A stretch of 64,000 nt of DNA from Charina bottae (taxonomy: Eukaryota > Chordata > Lepidosauria > Squamata > Charinaidae): positions 1,077,501-1,141,500 of the forward strand of contig JALMGJ010000062.1 in assembly GCA_023362775.1 (NCBI GenBank), read 5' to 3'. The translations under genes were made by a program, and so were the position numbers. The notes below the pieces were generated by a model. That model was not told the origin of the DNA. It saw nothing but the letters and a program-made list of their open reading frames with translations, and made no database searches. Positions 1 through 11,400 of this stretch are shown in pieces (the stretch's first letter is position 1; every line of letters starts with the position of its first letter).

Positions 1-59
1 GAAGAAGAGATCAAGCAGCAGAGAAGCCGTCTCAGTCTCATTTATAAATTTAATAAATT

Positions 60-60
<1 letters not shown>

Positions 61-100
<40 letters not shown>
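61..100. repeat. (ATC)n microsatellite
   Basis: About 13 uninterrupted TCA units. Confidence 0.97.
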
Positions 101-239
101 AGAATCTGGTAGCTTGAACGCTGAAAAATCTGGATGTTACTATATAAATATGTTCAAGTTTCTAGTCCTTATGACGAGGCAAGTCCCTGAAATGGACACA
201 CACCGGCAATTTCAGCAAAACGCTGACAACTCGCTCACA

Positions 240-410
240 GTCACAGTGCACTCTACACGGGGCTGCCCTTGAAGGTCACCCGGAAGTTACAACTGGTCCA
301 GAATGTGGCGGCGCACACAGTGATGGGTGCCGCTAGGTTTATCCGTGTTATATCCCTGTTGCGTGAGCTGCACTGGCTCTCAGTTTCCTGCCGTGGGCAA
401 TTCAAAGGCC
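240..410 (+). mobile_element. L2-type LINE fragment (end of RT ORF)
   Basis: Translates to [22 protein letters not shown] and LLRELHWL, the same C-terminal block as the long L2 copy at 61800-61960 ([20 protein letters not shown]). It breaks off abruptly at a Penelope-like fragment at 411. Confidence 0.85.
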
Positions 411-600
411 TGTGGAGTCCTTGGTGCTCTCTGAGCCTTGTTGTTTTCTTGCAGACGTTTCATTGCCAGGCTAGGCAACATCTTCAGTGCGAAAAGGGGG
501 TGGGACTTGCTCTCTGTTTATCTACCACGGCTTGTCCTGCCTGTGTTGGTGGGGGTGGTTGTTCAAATCCAAAAACAAAAAGGATATACTTGTAATCTGA
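411..600 (-). mobile_element. Penelope-like element 3' fragment (family B)
   Basis: Same sequence as 34218-34370, including the conserved block CTTGCAGACGTTTCATTGCC on the plus strand. The minus strand carries a hammerhead-like module at 446-495. It is fused directly to the L2 fragment on its left. Confidence 0.7.
446..495 (-). ncRNA. Hammerhead-like module, second family B copy
   Basis: Same core (CTGAAGA, stem II, GAAACGTC) as 34260-34309. One stem I pair is changed (TTTTCGCA instead of TTTTTGCA), giving an A-C mismatch. Confidence 0.4.
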
Positions 601-1978
601 TTACTGATTTAAAGGGGGGGGGGGTGATGCTGCAATGCCCTGACCCATAAACTAGCTGAATGGGCTGGATTTGCACAAGATCCTAAGCCACTCACAGCTA
701 GCCAAAATTAACATTCGCCCAGCTGCGTCCGATAGAAGGCGGCTGAAAGCCCTGCGCAAACACCACCTAAACCAGGCAGACAGGACAAGACTGTTTTCAC
801 ACCTCCAGGGAGCGTCTCCGTGGGGCCCAGATCAGGAAGGGCCTTCTTTACTTTTGCGTTGGGGGGGGGATATTGGGCGGGGGCATCAGGAGGCTTCTCA
901 CAATGGAGTTGAGATTCCTTGCATTGGATGTCCGCCTTGGCTTGTCTCCTTCTCTATGGGGGGGGGGAAACTTAGCGGTTTTTACCCTTATTAATTTATC
1001 CTCTTATAGGCCTCGTAAGGGGTTCAAATCCTACAGGAGTTGGGGCGGTGGGTTATATACCTGGGACGCCCCCTCCCCAAGCTTTTGCCTCCACGTGAAT
1101 TGGGAACACCATCCTCCCCTGCTTCCAGAGAGGAGCATTGCCCACTTTGGCAGGCCCGCAAAAGTCTTCCAACCAATTCAGCATGCAGGGAACGATCCCT
1201 TATTTCCTGCCGCGTTACCTGGATGTGCGCCGTCTGGGTGAACTTTCCTGAGGCCGCGGGGACCTTCTCGCCTTCCTTAAATGTCAGCTCAGGGGGACCT
1301 TGCTGGAAATCAAAGAGATGGCAGGGCAGAGGCATGAAAGGACCCCTCCAGCTTTACATTTCGGCAGCGTTTAAAAGACGAAGGCAACTCAATAACCAGC
1401 AACTCTTTCTCTGTCTGCTCTCCACAAAGGGGGACAGAAACAGCAAAAATGCTGCGGAGGCAGCTTAAAAACATTTCTTGGGGAATCTGGGCAGACCGAG
1501 CAGGCTGCAAGGCATAATATTCACGGGAAGGGGCCGGGAAGCACTTTGGAATCCATCCCCAAAATGCAGTTGGAAGCACACGGGGAGTTAGCCAATCCTG
1601 GAAGCTTCTACCTTGTAATAAAATGTGCTGATCTTCAAAGGAGCTACAAGGCTCTCTCCGGTTTGGACCAACCGGGAGTGTCAATTCAGCGCCCGTTTGC
1701 AGCACCACCAGAGTGGCCTTGTCCCAGAATGATGCTGGGCGAAGGTGAGGCTGGTTTAAGGTGTTAGGGACAGCGGTTGTGTTCACACCGCCCCGTAGTC
1801 CAGCAGCCCCTTTGGAAGACGAACAAATTTTTGCGATTGGCTGATATAGACCAACACGGCTCTCCTCCGGCCAGAACTTGCTACGGATGAAATCAAAGCC
1901 TACTAACCATTTATCTGTGGTTTTCGTTGCCAGCTTTGATCCCCCACCCCAGCCCAAAGCTTGCTTGCTTGCTTTATT
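601..1978. other. Downstream of seen NPHP4 exons; nothing recognised
   Basis: Contains scattered G-runs (614, 860, 960) but no exon, RNA gene or repeat family I can name. Open frames here are short and show no recognisable motif. Confidence 0.5.
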
Positions 1979-1980
1979 TA

Positions 1981-2028
<48 letters not shown>

Positions 2029-2100
2029 TAAATTTGTATCACCGTCCATCTCCCCCAACCGGGGGACTCTGGGCGGTTCGCAACTTTATAACTGTGTATC
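1981..2100. repeat. (TTA)n microsatellite and L2 3'-end remnant
   Basis: About 16 TTA units (1981-2029) are followed by the minus-strand L2 3' tail, recognisable by CGGGGGACTCTGGGCGG. Confidence 0.85.
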
Positions 2101-2202
2101 AGTCATTTCTCTTTCTACCTGACTTCTTCAACAGGGACCAAACGCATGCAGTAAAAATAATCAACTCGAGAGCTTCAATTAAAGCGGTTCCTTGCTTAAT
2201 TA

Positions 2203-2561
2203 ATTAATTAATTAATTAATTAAGGGGCGTGGTGGCTCAGCGGGTAAGACGCCAGGCTTGTTGATCGGAAGATCGCAAGTTCGGAGGTTCGAATCCCTAG
2301 CCCTGCGTGCGGAGTGAGCTCCCGCACTAGCTCCAGCTCTTGCCAACCTAGCAATTCGAAAGCATGCAAATGCAAGTAGATTAATAGGTACCACTTCGGT
2401 GGGAAGGTAACAGCGTTCCGCGGCGTCATGCGGCCACATGACCGTGGAAGTGTCTTCGGACAACGCTGGCTCTTCGGCTAACAAACGGAGATGAGCACCG
2501 GCCCCTAGAGTCGGACACGACTGCACAAATGTGCGGGGGGTACCTTTACCTTTACCTTTTT
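2203..2561 (+). mobile_element. tRNA-derived SINE with BovB-like 3' end (Sauria-type)
   Basis: The 5' head has an A-box-like GGTGGCTCAGCGGG and B box GGTTCGAATCC. The 3' end GAGTCGGACACGACTG is the BovB LINE tail, followed by TTTACC repeats. The target duplication ttgcttaatta is at 2192-2202 and 2562-2572, with a short ATTA array grown between the left copy and the head. Confidence 0.88.
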
Positions 2562-2850
2562 TTGCTTAATTACTTCTACGCAATGTTCTAATAATCCAGA
2601 ATTACTCCGCCGCAGAAAACCAGGCCTGCAAGGAAGTTGGTCAGCGTGATTAGGCCAGGCATCTAGCTTTATGCACCAAAGAGGGGGGGGGGAGTTCCAG
2701 TTTCTCTAGAGTTTGCAGGAGTTCCTTGCGTGAAGACCATCAGGCACTGCTTTGTCAGCGACTGCGTTGATCCTTAGGAACAGCCTCCCTATTGACAACC
2801 TGTTAGCTCCCCCCCCCCCCGGACTGCCTTCTGGAAGCTGCTCAAAATAA

Positions 2851-3400
2851 GAGCCAGTTTGGTCTAGTGGTTAAGGCAACAGGCTAGAAACCAGGAGTCT
2901 GTGAGTTCTAGTCCCGCCTTAGCCATGAAAGCCGGCTGGGTGACCTTGGGCCAGTCAGTCTCTTAGCCCTAGGAAGGTGCCAATGGCAAACCAGGAGACT
3001 GAGAGTTCTACTCCCGCTTTAGGCATGAAAGCCGGCTGGGTGACCTTAGGCCAGTCACTCTCTCAGCCCTAGGAAGGAGCCAATGGGAAACCAGGAGACT
3101 GAGAGTTCTAGTCCTGCCATAGGCATGAAAGCCGGCTGGGTGACCTTGGGCCAGTCACTCTCTCAGCCCTAGGAAGGAGCCACTGGCAAACCAGGAGACT
3201 GAGAGTTCCAGTCCCGCCTTAGGCATGAAAGCTGGCTGGGTGACCTTGGGCCAGTCGCTCTCTCTCAGCCCAACTCACCTCACAGGGTTGCTGTTGTGGG
3301 GAAAATAGGAGGAGGAAGGAGTATTAGGTGTGTTCGCCGCCTTATTTATAAAAATAATAAAGGCAGGATAGAAAATAAATAAATAAATAAATAAAATAAA
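2851..3400 (+). mobile_element. CORE-SINE with four tandem 100-bp core units
   Basis: The head GAGCCAGTTTGGTCTAGTGG is tRNA-like. The core GGGTGACCTTGGGCCAGTCA resembles MIR/CORE-SINEs. The core plus B-box half is repeated four times at exactly 100 bp (ATGAAAGCC at 2925, 3025, 3125, 3225). The element ends in an L2-like tail and an AAAT array. Confidence 0.85.
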
Positions 3401-4711
3401 GCTGCAATAACTCCATTGGGTTATAATTTGGTTTTGTTAATTTCATTTTATTCCAGGTTTCCATTACTTTGTGGCTCTTTTAGCTGCAAAGTCTTAAGGT
3501 ATATTGTGTATTTTATCTTGTAAAGCACTGGGAGTCCTTAAGAGATTTGGCAGTCTCTGAACAGGATAAATGAGTAAATAAATAAACTGGGCATAAGGAA
3601 GCTTCTTGTGTAACTGTCTTAATACTGTCACATAACTTTTTTGTTCTGTTTTGTTGAAGGTGACAGCTCTTCAAGACGGCAGATCCTTGGGCATGGAGAC
3701 CCACCAGGGAAGCAGCTGAAGGCAAAGAAAATTTCCAAAGGAAAAATTTTGTGGCAAGCCAGCTTCTGCAAGGGAGGCAGGGTAGGCAAAACTGAATTGG
3801 GTAATAATTTTCTCTGGGGCTCCCCTTTTGGAAATATAAAAGGGAATCTTAATCATGGGTGGGGGGAGGCTGAATCTGGAAGGCATACCTGGAGGATATC
3901 GTTATGAGAGCCAACACTAAAAAGCACGCAGCCTTTTCCTAATTCTTCAAAAGTTCCCTCCGGGCGAAGAGAGAGGGCGGAGAAGCAGCAAGAAGGGGCG
4001 GACGACCGAGCTGCAAACGCTGCGGCGGTTGGAAGATGCCAGGTCAGAGATCTTCACCGTGGAAGTTCTGCTTGGCAGAAGCTGGACACTTGGCTGTTAA
4101 ATTCCCCTGGGGAAGTGGTGGGCTGATACTTGTCTGCAGCCCCCCATGCCCAACCGAGCCAGCCGCTCAGCCAGTGACTGCTCCTACCATTAGATCCTGT
4201 TTACCAGTCCCGGCCCGCTACCTCCACACCTGCCCCTAATAGGAGACCATCAGCACAGGCTTCATTCATTCCATCATGGGAGGCAGCACTGGAGATCATC
4301 CGGGCACTGCAGGACAGCCATTTTCTCGGGGAGGGATTAATTAATTAATTTATTTAGAAGATTTATATGGCCGCCCATCTTAAGCAACTCTGGGATGCTC
4401 TCTGCCTTGCCAACTGCTCTCCATTTCCAACGAGTTTTCCTTAGGTTCGCCAGGTCAGCGGGTTCACATGTGCTGGATTAGCCCAGCAAATTAATCCAGC
4501 CACAGGGTCGTTGGGCGAGCAAATTTCTGCCAGCCTGGAAGAAAGCAATAGGAAGCAAAAGGGAGGAACGCTCCTGAATGATTCGCTGAAGAGCGCCAAG
4601 AACCTAGGAGAGGAATTCATGGATGCCTCACGAGGCTAAATCCATTCGGTGGCCTTCTGGAGGCCCCCAACAGGGTTGAGAAACCAAGCGGTGCAGCCCT
4701 GAACTCACTGC
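3401..4711. other. Unannotated stretch with an L2-tail scrap
   Basis: No exon seen. A short L2-like 3' end (GCCGCCCATCTTAAGCAACT area, 4337-4400) is the only recognisable part. Confidence 0.5.
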
Positions 4712-4837
4712 CAGTGCTCCTCAACCGTGGCCACCTGAAGATGGGTGGACTTCAACTCCCAGAAGTCCCCCGCCAGCCATGCTTCTGGGAGTTAAAGTCC
4801 ACCCATCTTCAAGTGGCCAAGGTTGAGGAGCACCATG
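4712..4837. mobile_element. hAT-like foldback MITE, family 1
   Basis: A near-palindrome: GGGTGGACTTCAACTCCCAG on the left arm and its complement on the right, with ends related to CAGTGTTTCTCAACC. Diverged copy. Confidence 0.8.
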
Positions 4838-5261
4838 CTGGGTTCATACCTGAGATGAATGGAAGACCAAGGGAAGACTGATGGGGGAGATGCCCCATGA
4901 TCCAGAGTAATGCAGGTTCATGAGCTGGCACTAGAGAAAAGGATGTCCTCCCAAGACTCGGAAGTTGCAGAAGGATGGCCCCAAGGAAGCATCTGCTCCA
5001 ACCTGGCAGGGCCCCCGAGCTTGCACCGTTCTCTCCTTTCTTCTCTATTGACCAAGTTCTCCTACAGTTGCAAGGAAGACGCTTCCCTAAATATACGCAA
5101 GGACATCTCGGGGCGCGAAAGTGTGTCTCCCATTGTAAACGAGGAACAAAAAACCACCGGGCCGGTGACCTTCCATCCTGATTTACAGGCAGTCGGATTT
5201 CTTCTTCGCTCCAGGTTATAGGAAACTGATATGGAAAAGCAAGCAGAGAAGACTTCCCTAC

Positions 5262-5448
5262 CTGCATCGTGGGCGTCTGCTCGGTGGAGAAGGCCTGGTA
5301 TTTGAAGGGGATGTAGACCATCTCCTTGGGACGCAGATAGACCTGAGGGGTGAGGCCATCATGGAGATGGAACATGTCCTCCTCCAGTGGGGTGACTGTT
5401 TGGGTCAGTTCCTTAAAATGCCTCCACTCTCTGACGTCCAAGACAACG
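5262..5448 (-). CDS. NPHP4: NPHP4 exon p (last in window)
   Basis: Encodes [40 protein letters not shown] and [14 protein letters not shown], matching [20 protein letters not shown] and HVPFKFQSFS. Acceptor CTGCCAG, donor ATGCAG|GTAGGG. One base in, codon boundary out. I found no further exon in 1-5261, so the 3' part lies to the left of the window. Confidence 0.95.
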
Positions 5449-8400
5449 CTGGCAGGAGAACGAGGACCGTTTTAAGAAAGAAAACGAGACTCACAGATGG
5501 TTGCTCTTGAGAGAGGGCATCTCTCTGTCTCTCTTGCTCAAGGGTGGGGAAACTGCAGCTGGCCTCCAGGTGTGGCTAAACCCCAACTCCCGTCGCCCCT
5601 CGTCCCTTATCTGAACAGCTGCCTGCTCCCATCGCTGCTGTAGCCAGAAAGTAAAACTGGGTTGGCTTGTCCTGGGAATCCTGGGCGGAGGGCGACTATG
5701 GGTGGCAGACACTGTTGAGCTTGGGCCCTTCCTCCCTACACTTGGCATCCTCTTCAAAGCCCAACTTCCTTTGTCCCCAAAGGATTCACACAAAGGATAA
5801 AAATTCTTCTCAACTGACCGGGAAGTTATACCCTGAGCAATCGTTCGTACCTGAGCTCCGGGTTGTCTATTTTGATGGCAACCGTGTGCTGGGTGCTGTA
5901 TGGGTTTTTCAGGGCAAACTCAAAGAACTCGGCCGTGCCCAGCGTGGCGTAAACGGTGTGGTGGGTGGTGATGGCTTGGCAGAGCATGGAGGTGATGCTC
6001 TCGGCTTTGATGCGCTCCCGGTAAGCCTCGATGAGCTGGAGGTCTCTTGAGTGCTGAACCCGGTCCTCGTGCCGTCCCTGGGGGGAAAAGAGAGGGGCGA
6101 GGTGATTGCCTCAAGAAAGGATAGGGGGGGATGTTCTCTGCTTCAATTAGAAGACATTTCTAATTCAAATCAAGTGTAGCTTTCTGTTCTGCATCTCAGC
6201 AGGAAGGGTTCTTAAGGCTCCCTGCTAACGCTAGGACGGTACCTCCTTGGTGGGAATCCTTATATGCTTGCTCTGCCCCTCAGCTTGCTCTCCACCTCTG
6301 TCAGCCCTTCGAGGCAGCCCAGACAAGAAACCAAAACCATGAGTGGTAACACTACCTTGATTTTATCCGAAAGCACTTCTCCCCTCCCTTGCCTTGACTT
6401 TCCACAGAACTAGGGAGGGTCCCCTCTGAGCGGCTTTTCACGCCCCCATTCCTTCTGCAGGCTGAGATGTCTTTTGTCTGACTGCTGCCCTGGCTGTGGC
6501 TGTTCCTCCTCCTGTCTCCCAAGCTTATTCCCATAGCTCATTACAGGTAGTCCTCACTTAATGGCCCCAATTGGGACCGGAATTTCAGTTGCTAAGCGAA
6601 GTGGTCATTAAGCGAATCCGACCTGATTTTATGAGCATTTTTGTGGCGGCCGTTAAGCGAATCACCATGGCCATTAAGCGGACCACATGGTCAAGTGAAC
6701 CACGTGGCTCCCCATCAATTTTGCTTGCCGGAAGCCGGCTGGGAAGGTCGAAAATGGCGATCGCATGACCATGGGACGGTGACAGTCATAAATGTGAACC
6801 AAGTGCTTGAATCGTGATCACGTGACCGCAGGGACATGTGACAATCGTAAGCACAAGGACCGGTCACAAGTCGGTTTTTTTCAGCACCGTTGTAAGTCTG
6901 AACCATCACTAAACGAATGGTCGTTAAGCGAGGACTAGCTGTACAACCCCTGGCTGTGTTGCTCTGACCTCCAATGCCCACCCGCCACGTGCTTCCGCTC
7001 AATTCAGCTCTGACCCTGACAGCCTGGGAAGCCGTTGCGAGTTGGAAGGGGCTGCTCCGGCAGGCCCGCAACCTGCCCAAACTAAGACACCGTGTGTATC
7101 GGATTGCGACCCCCCTCACCAGGACGAAGCTGTTTTTCTTCCCGCAGTCGCCCTCTTGGGACTCCTTCTTCCTCACGGAAAGCATCCTCTCCAGCTTCCG
7201 CCGTCGGGCGAGGCTGGCCTCGTGGCCGGCGTGCTGGAAGGCTGCGCTCACTTCACGCAGGCGGGAGAAAAGCATGGCGGCCAGCTCGCTGTCCACGTCG
7301 GCCAGCTTCTGGGCTTGGCACACGTTTCCGGCTAGGAGACACACACACGAAGGCGTATGGAGAGGCAGCGAGAAACCCAACCCACACGAAGCACAGATAA
7401 GGCCCATCGGCGGCGGTTTGCATTGGGCGCTCGCTGCGGCTAGTATAACGGGCAGGCAATTTCCAGTTCAGTCCCTGTTCAAAAGTTCTCTCAGGACCAG
7501 AACGTTTGGAGAACCACCGGCAGCTACAGAGGAACTGGGTGAGCTAAACCTGTGGCCCGGCTCAGTTGGAGGCCCTGGGCATCCATGTGCCACTGCTGGG
7601 GCACAGCGCAAAAGGAAAACCCCGGGGATCTCTGCTGTTCCGTGCCATTTTAGTTCCATATAGAAGTCCCTGATCCAAAGAGGAATGTTAGATCGAAACC
7701 ATGGCGCAGAATGAGAAATTCAGGGCCGGTTGTCCATCAGCAGCCCTTCAATTGATTCCATGTTCACGCCGCTCTCCCCCAGCAGTGACAAATTGGCTGA
7801 AGTCGCTTTTACAAGCCGCACACACGGGCGCGCACACAGACACACACAAAGGAGTTCATATAGTAAAGCTTGGGAAAACATCTGAAGTCGACTCAGACTC
7901 AAAGGGCCTCCAAGGCCTGCCTCAAGCATCCCTTTGCTTCTATTCTATTTTCTATAGCTCTATATTCTCTTCTATTGGATCCCTTTGCTTCTATCTGGCA
8001 GCATTTACAGAACACCCTCAACTAGGCAAAAAGGGGGATTACGTTGGTGAGAATCCAGCTGCCACGTTAAACCATAACTTCACTTCCTTCCATGGGCACA
8101 GCAGGGTATGGGGAGAAAGCATTTGTGGGTCCCTCAGCTTCAGGCCACGTTTCAGTCCTGGAATATTCTGACGTTCCCTGCTTTTTTTTTTTTTTTTCCT
8201 GGAATGGGTCAAACCAGTCGCTCCGAAAACAGCCTGCAGTTTTCCAGAGTGGTTCGCAAAGAACCACCTCCAGAACTGGTGGAAAACAGAATGTGCCATG
8301 ACTGGAGTGCAGTTTTGCACATCTGGCTGCACATCCGCAGCCGTTTCATTCTGGAAATGTCCCTGTAAGGCGGGATACTGATTGGCCAGCTCCCGTCAAG

Positions 8401-11400
8401 CAAAGGCCAAGAATGGCTGATGATAACTTTCTACATCCCCTTTGATCAAAGAGCCTTTTCCTGCTGAGGCAAACTCTTGCCTTCCAACTCAATTTAAGCC
8501 AGCCAAGCATGAGTAACTAATCCTGGATTATTCAGTGGCTTGGAAGAGGCGAACGCGGTAAGCCACGTTGACTGAGCCCCTGAGCCCCTTTAGCCACTCG
8601 CCAAACTGATACTCGGCCATCCTGAAAGTAATTCCATGCGGGAAAGAAAACCTGACATAGTTTCAGGGCCACTTTAATCCTCCCCACCGCTAGGAAAATT
8701 TGGATCTGGTGTTCAGTGCAAAAAGCTTTCTTCTGTTTTACCTAAAAACTGTGCGTTTACAGGTAGTCCTCCCTTAACAACCATTCGTTTAGTGTTGGTT
8801 CAGACTTACGACAGTGCTGGAAAAAACAACTTACGACCGGTCCTCACACTTAACGACCGTCGCAGCATCCCCACAGTCACGTGATCACACTTTGGGCACT
8901 TGGCAACCGGTTTGCATTTATGACCGTCGCAGTGTCCCACAGTCACGCGATCGCCATTTCGACCTTCCCGGCCGGCTTCTGGCAAGCAAAATCAATGGGG
9001 AACCATGTAATTTGCTTAATGACCACATGGTTCACTTAACGGCCCTGGTGATTCACTTAATGACCGCTGCAAAAAAGGTCGTAAAATCAGGTTGGATTCG
9101 CTTGATCACCACTTCGCTGAGCAGCCAAAATTCTGGTCCCAATTGTGGTCATTAAGCGAGGACTACCTGTAATTGTTTTCCAACTCTTTTTGGAAATAAA
9201 GAGATCTCTCCTCATTCTAGGCCCCGCTGAACAGAAGAAATTGAGAAAAAATAGGGAAGGCTACCCCGTCAAGCCCTTCATTCTGGACCAGTCTTTGCCG
9301 CTAGCATCCTCCAGATGTGTGCAAGTCCCAGAATCCCCAGCCAGGACGGCATCGAAATGCGCTACGATGGGGAAACCTGGCTGACTCTTTTGGCCCATCG
9401 CTGCTTGGCAGGAAATGAGAACACAGCGCCATCGGTGGAACAAGGCAGGTGGTGCATTTGGCACCTCTGCTGGGGCCTGCCGCCAGTTTTTTTAAAATTT
9501 TAATTTAGTTTTTTTAAAAAAAAAAAAAAACCTGGGGTGTTATACAGCACGGCTCCAGCTTCTGGCGTCATCCTTCTTTCTCAGGATAGAGTCAGCCTTT
9601 TAGGCTTCCTTGGAAAGGAAGTGTGGGCCCCCATCCATGGGATGAAAACAGAAAGAAGGTGGGGAGACCTCTCTCCACTAAACGTGTGCTTATCCTCTGC
9701 CAGCAAATCCATTTTAAAATTTTATTAAAGTTTCAACATCAAGATAAAACAACAAAAGAGAGAAGAAGGTTGAAGAAAGACTAAAGGAAAAAAGATAAAC
9801 TGGAAAGTGCAGGAAAAAAAAGTAGAAAGGAATACAGAAAAAGGAGTGACTTCCGACCTTCTCAAGCACAGATGCTAGCAAAAAAATACAATAACTTAAG
9901 ACGCGGTGGCTCAGCGGGTTAAACCGCTGAGCTGTAGACTGCTGATCGGAAGGTCGGCAGTTCGAACCCCTGCGCAACGAGGTGAGCTCTCGTTGCTAGT
10001 CCCAGCTCCTGTCGACCCAACAGTTCGAAAGCTTAGCAAGTAGATAAATTGGGTACCACCTTAAGTGGGAGAATTTGCTGGCATCCTGTCGGGGGTCAGC
10101 CACCGAACAGAAGATCTCTTGAATGGCGGCGGCTACGATGGATCCCGAAGCAGCAATATCTACAGGACATCAGCAGCCGGCTCCGACGCAAGGCATCGTG
10201 GGACATGTAGTCCAGTAGCCACGGAAGAGTCGGTTCCCTTACCCCTTCCCTTAGTGCGTGGATTAAATGTGTGAAATGTATAAAAATGAAATGTATACGA
10301 TGTATGTAAGCCGCCTAGAGTCCTCCGTTAGGGAGGGGATAGGCGGGGTATAAATATAAGTATAAATAAAAAATAAATAAATAAAATTAACTTTAACGAT
10401 AGTAAACCTCAGGGTTTCTCAAACGGGGTTCCGTGGCACCCTCGGGTTCCGCGAGAAGTCACGAAGGGTTCCCTGGGAGGTCACAATTTATTTTAAAAAA
10501 TCATTTCAAATTTGGGCCACTGCACATTAAAGAGGTAAGTTCCATTCTTTATTTTCAGTTTAAGAACACTGTTAATGCATATAGACAGGCCTACCCGTGA
10601 AACGAATAGAATAATTTTATAACTTCTGGCCTATATTTGAGCCTGGACGTGCAGGGGTTCCCCGAGGCCTGGAAAATATTCCAAGGGCTCCTCCAGGGTC
10701 AAAAAGTTGAGAAAGGCTGGCAAACGTTATTTCTATAAACTATACCTGCCCAATCACCCAATCCCGAAATCAAACTCTAGATACGCTCGACAAACGGTCC
10801 CGCCTCGCCCTTCTGTTGCCTACCCACCTCCCCCCACCCCCAAAAAATCAAGTGTCACCTACCCCTGCGGGCATTCATGGAGAGTAAACTGCCCCCCGGG
10901 AAGCCCCTGGCTCCATCCTGCGAGGAGATGACGCGCGTCCGAGAGGGGGGCAAAGACCGAGACCTCCGCAGCCCCTGTTCACACCGGTGGCCTGCAAGGG
11001 AAGCGAAGCGGAGACAGGCGGTGGGTAGGGGGTCCCCGTGAGCAGGGCTCCCCCTAGGCATGGCTAGGGGTGACCGAGTGTCAGGGAGATAGCTGGTGGA
11101 GAAGGAGGGGGCCCTCTCCGGGGAGACAAAACGCCTGCGCAGCACGGAGTCTCTTTGGTTCCCTCCTGAGAGAGTCAAGAAAGCACCGCCTTAGTTTCAC
11201 GGGCCTTTTCCCTCAGCGCTTGCTAATTCCTTTCAGTTTAGCTGGATTCTGTCTAGCAGAGGAGAACAATAAACACTAGCGCTTCGACACTTCGTCCTTC
11301 ACTCTTAGTCAAGACACAGAGCAGGGGCTGGAGTAGACCAAGGATAAGGTCTTCTGAGCTTCTTCTGTTTGGGGAAGGGAAGGGTTGGTGGCCCTCGCCC

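Noticed and set aside
2228..2300. tRNA-like sequence with A and B boxes
   Set aside because: It is the head of a SINE with a BovB tail and target duplication; the same applies to 9905, 2851, 35890, 43520 and 43870.
4809..5441. 210-codon continuous frame taken as one protein
   Set aside because: Only 5262-5448 matches nephrocystin-4; the rest is read-through into the intron past the donor GTAGGG.
6715..7407. 230-codon minus frame taken as one protein
   Set aside because: Only 7120-7331 is NPHP4 exon; the rest is intron and the MITE at 6544-6941.
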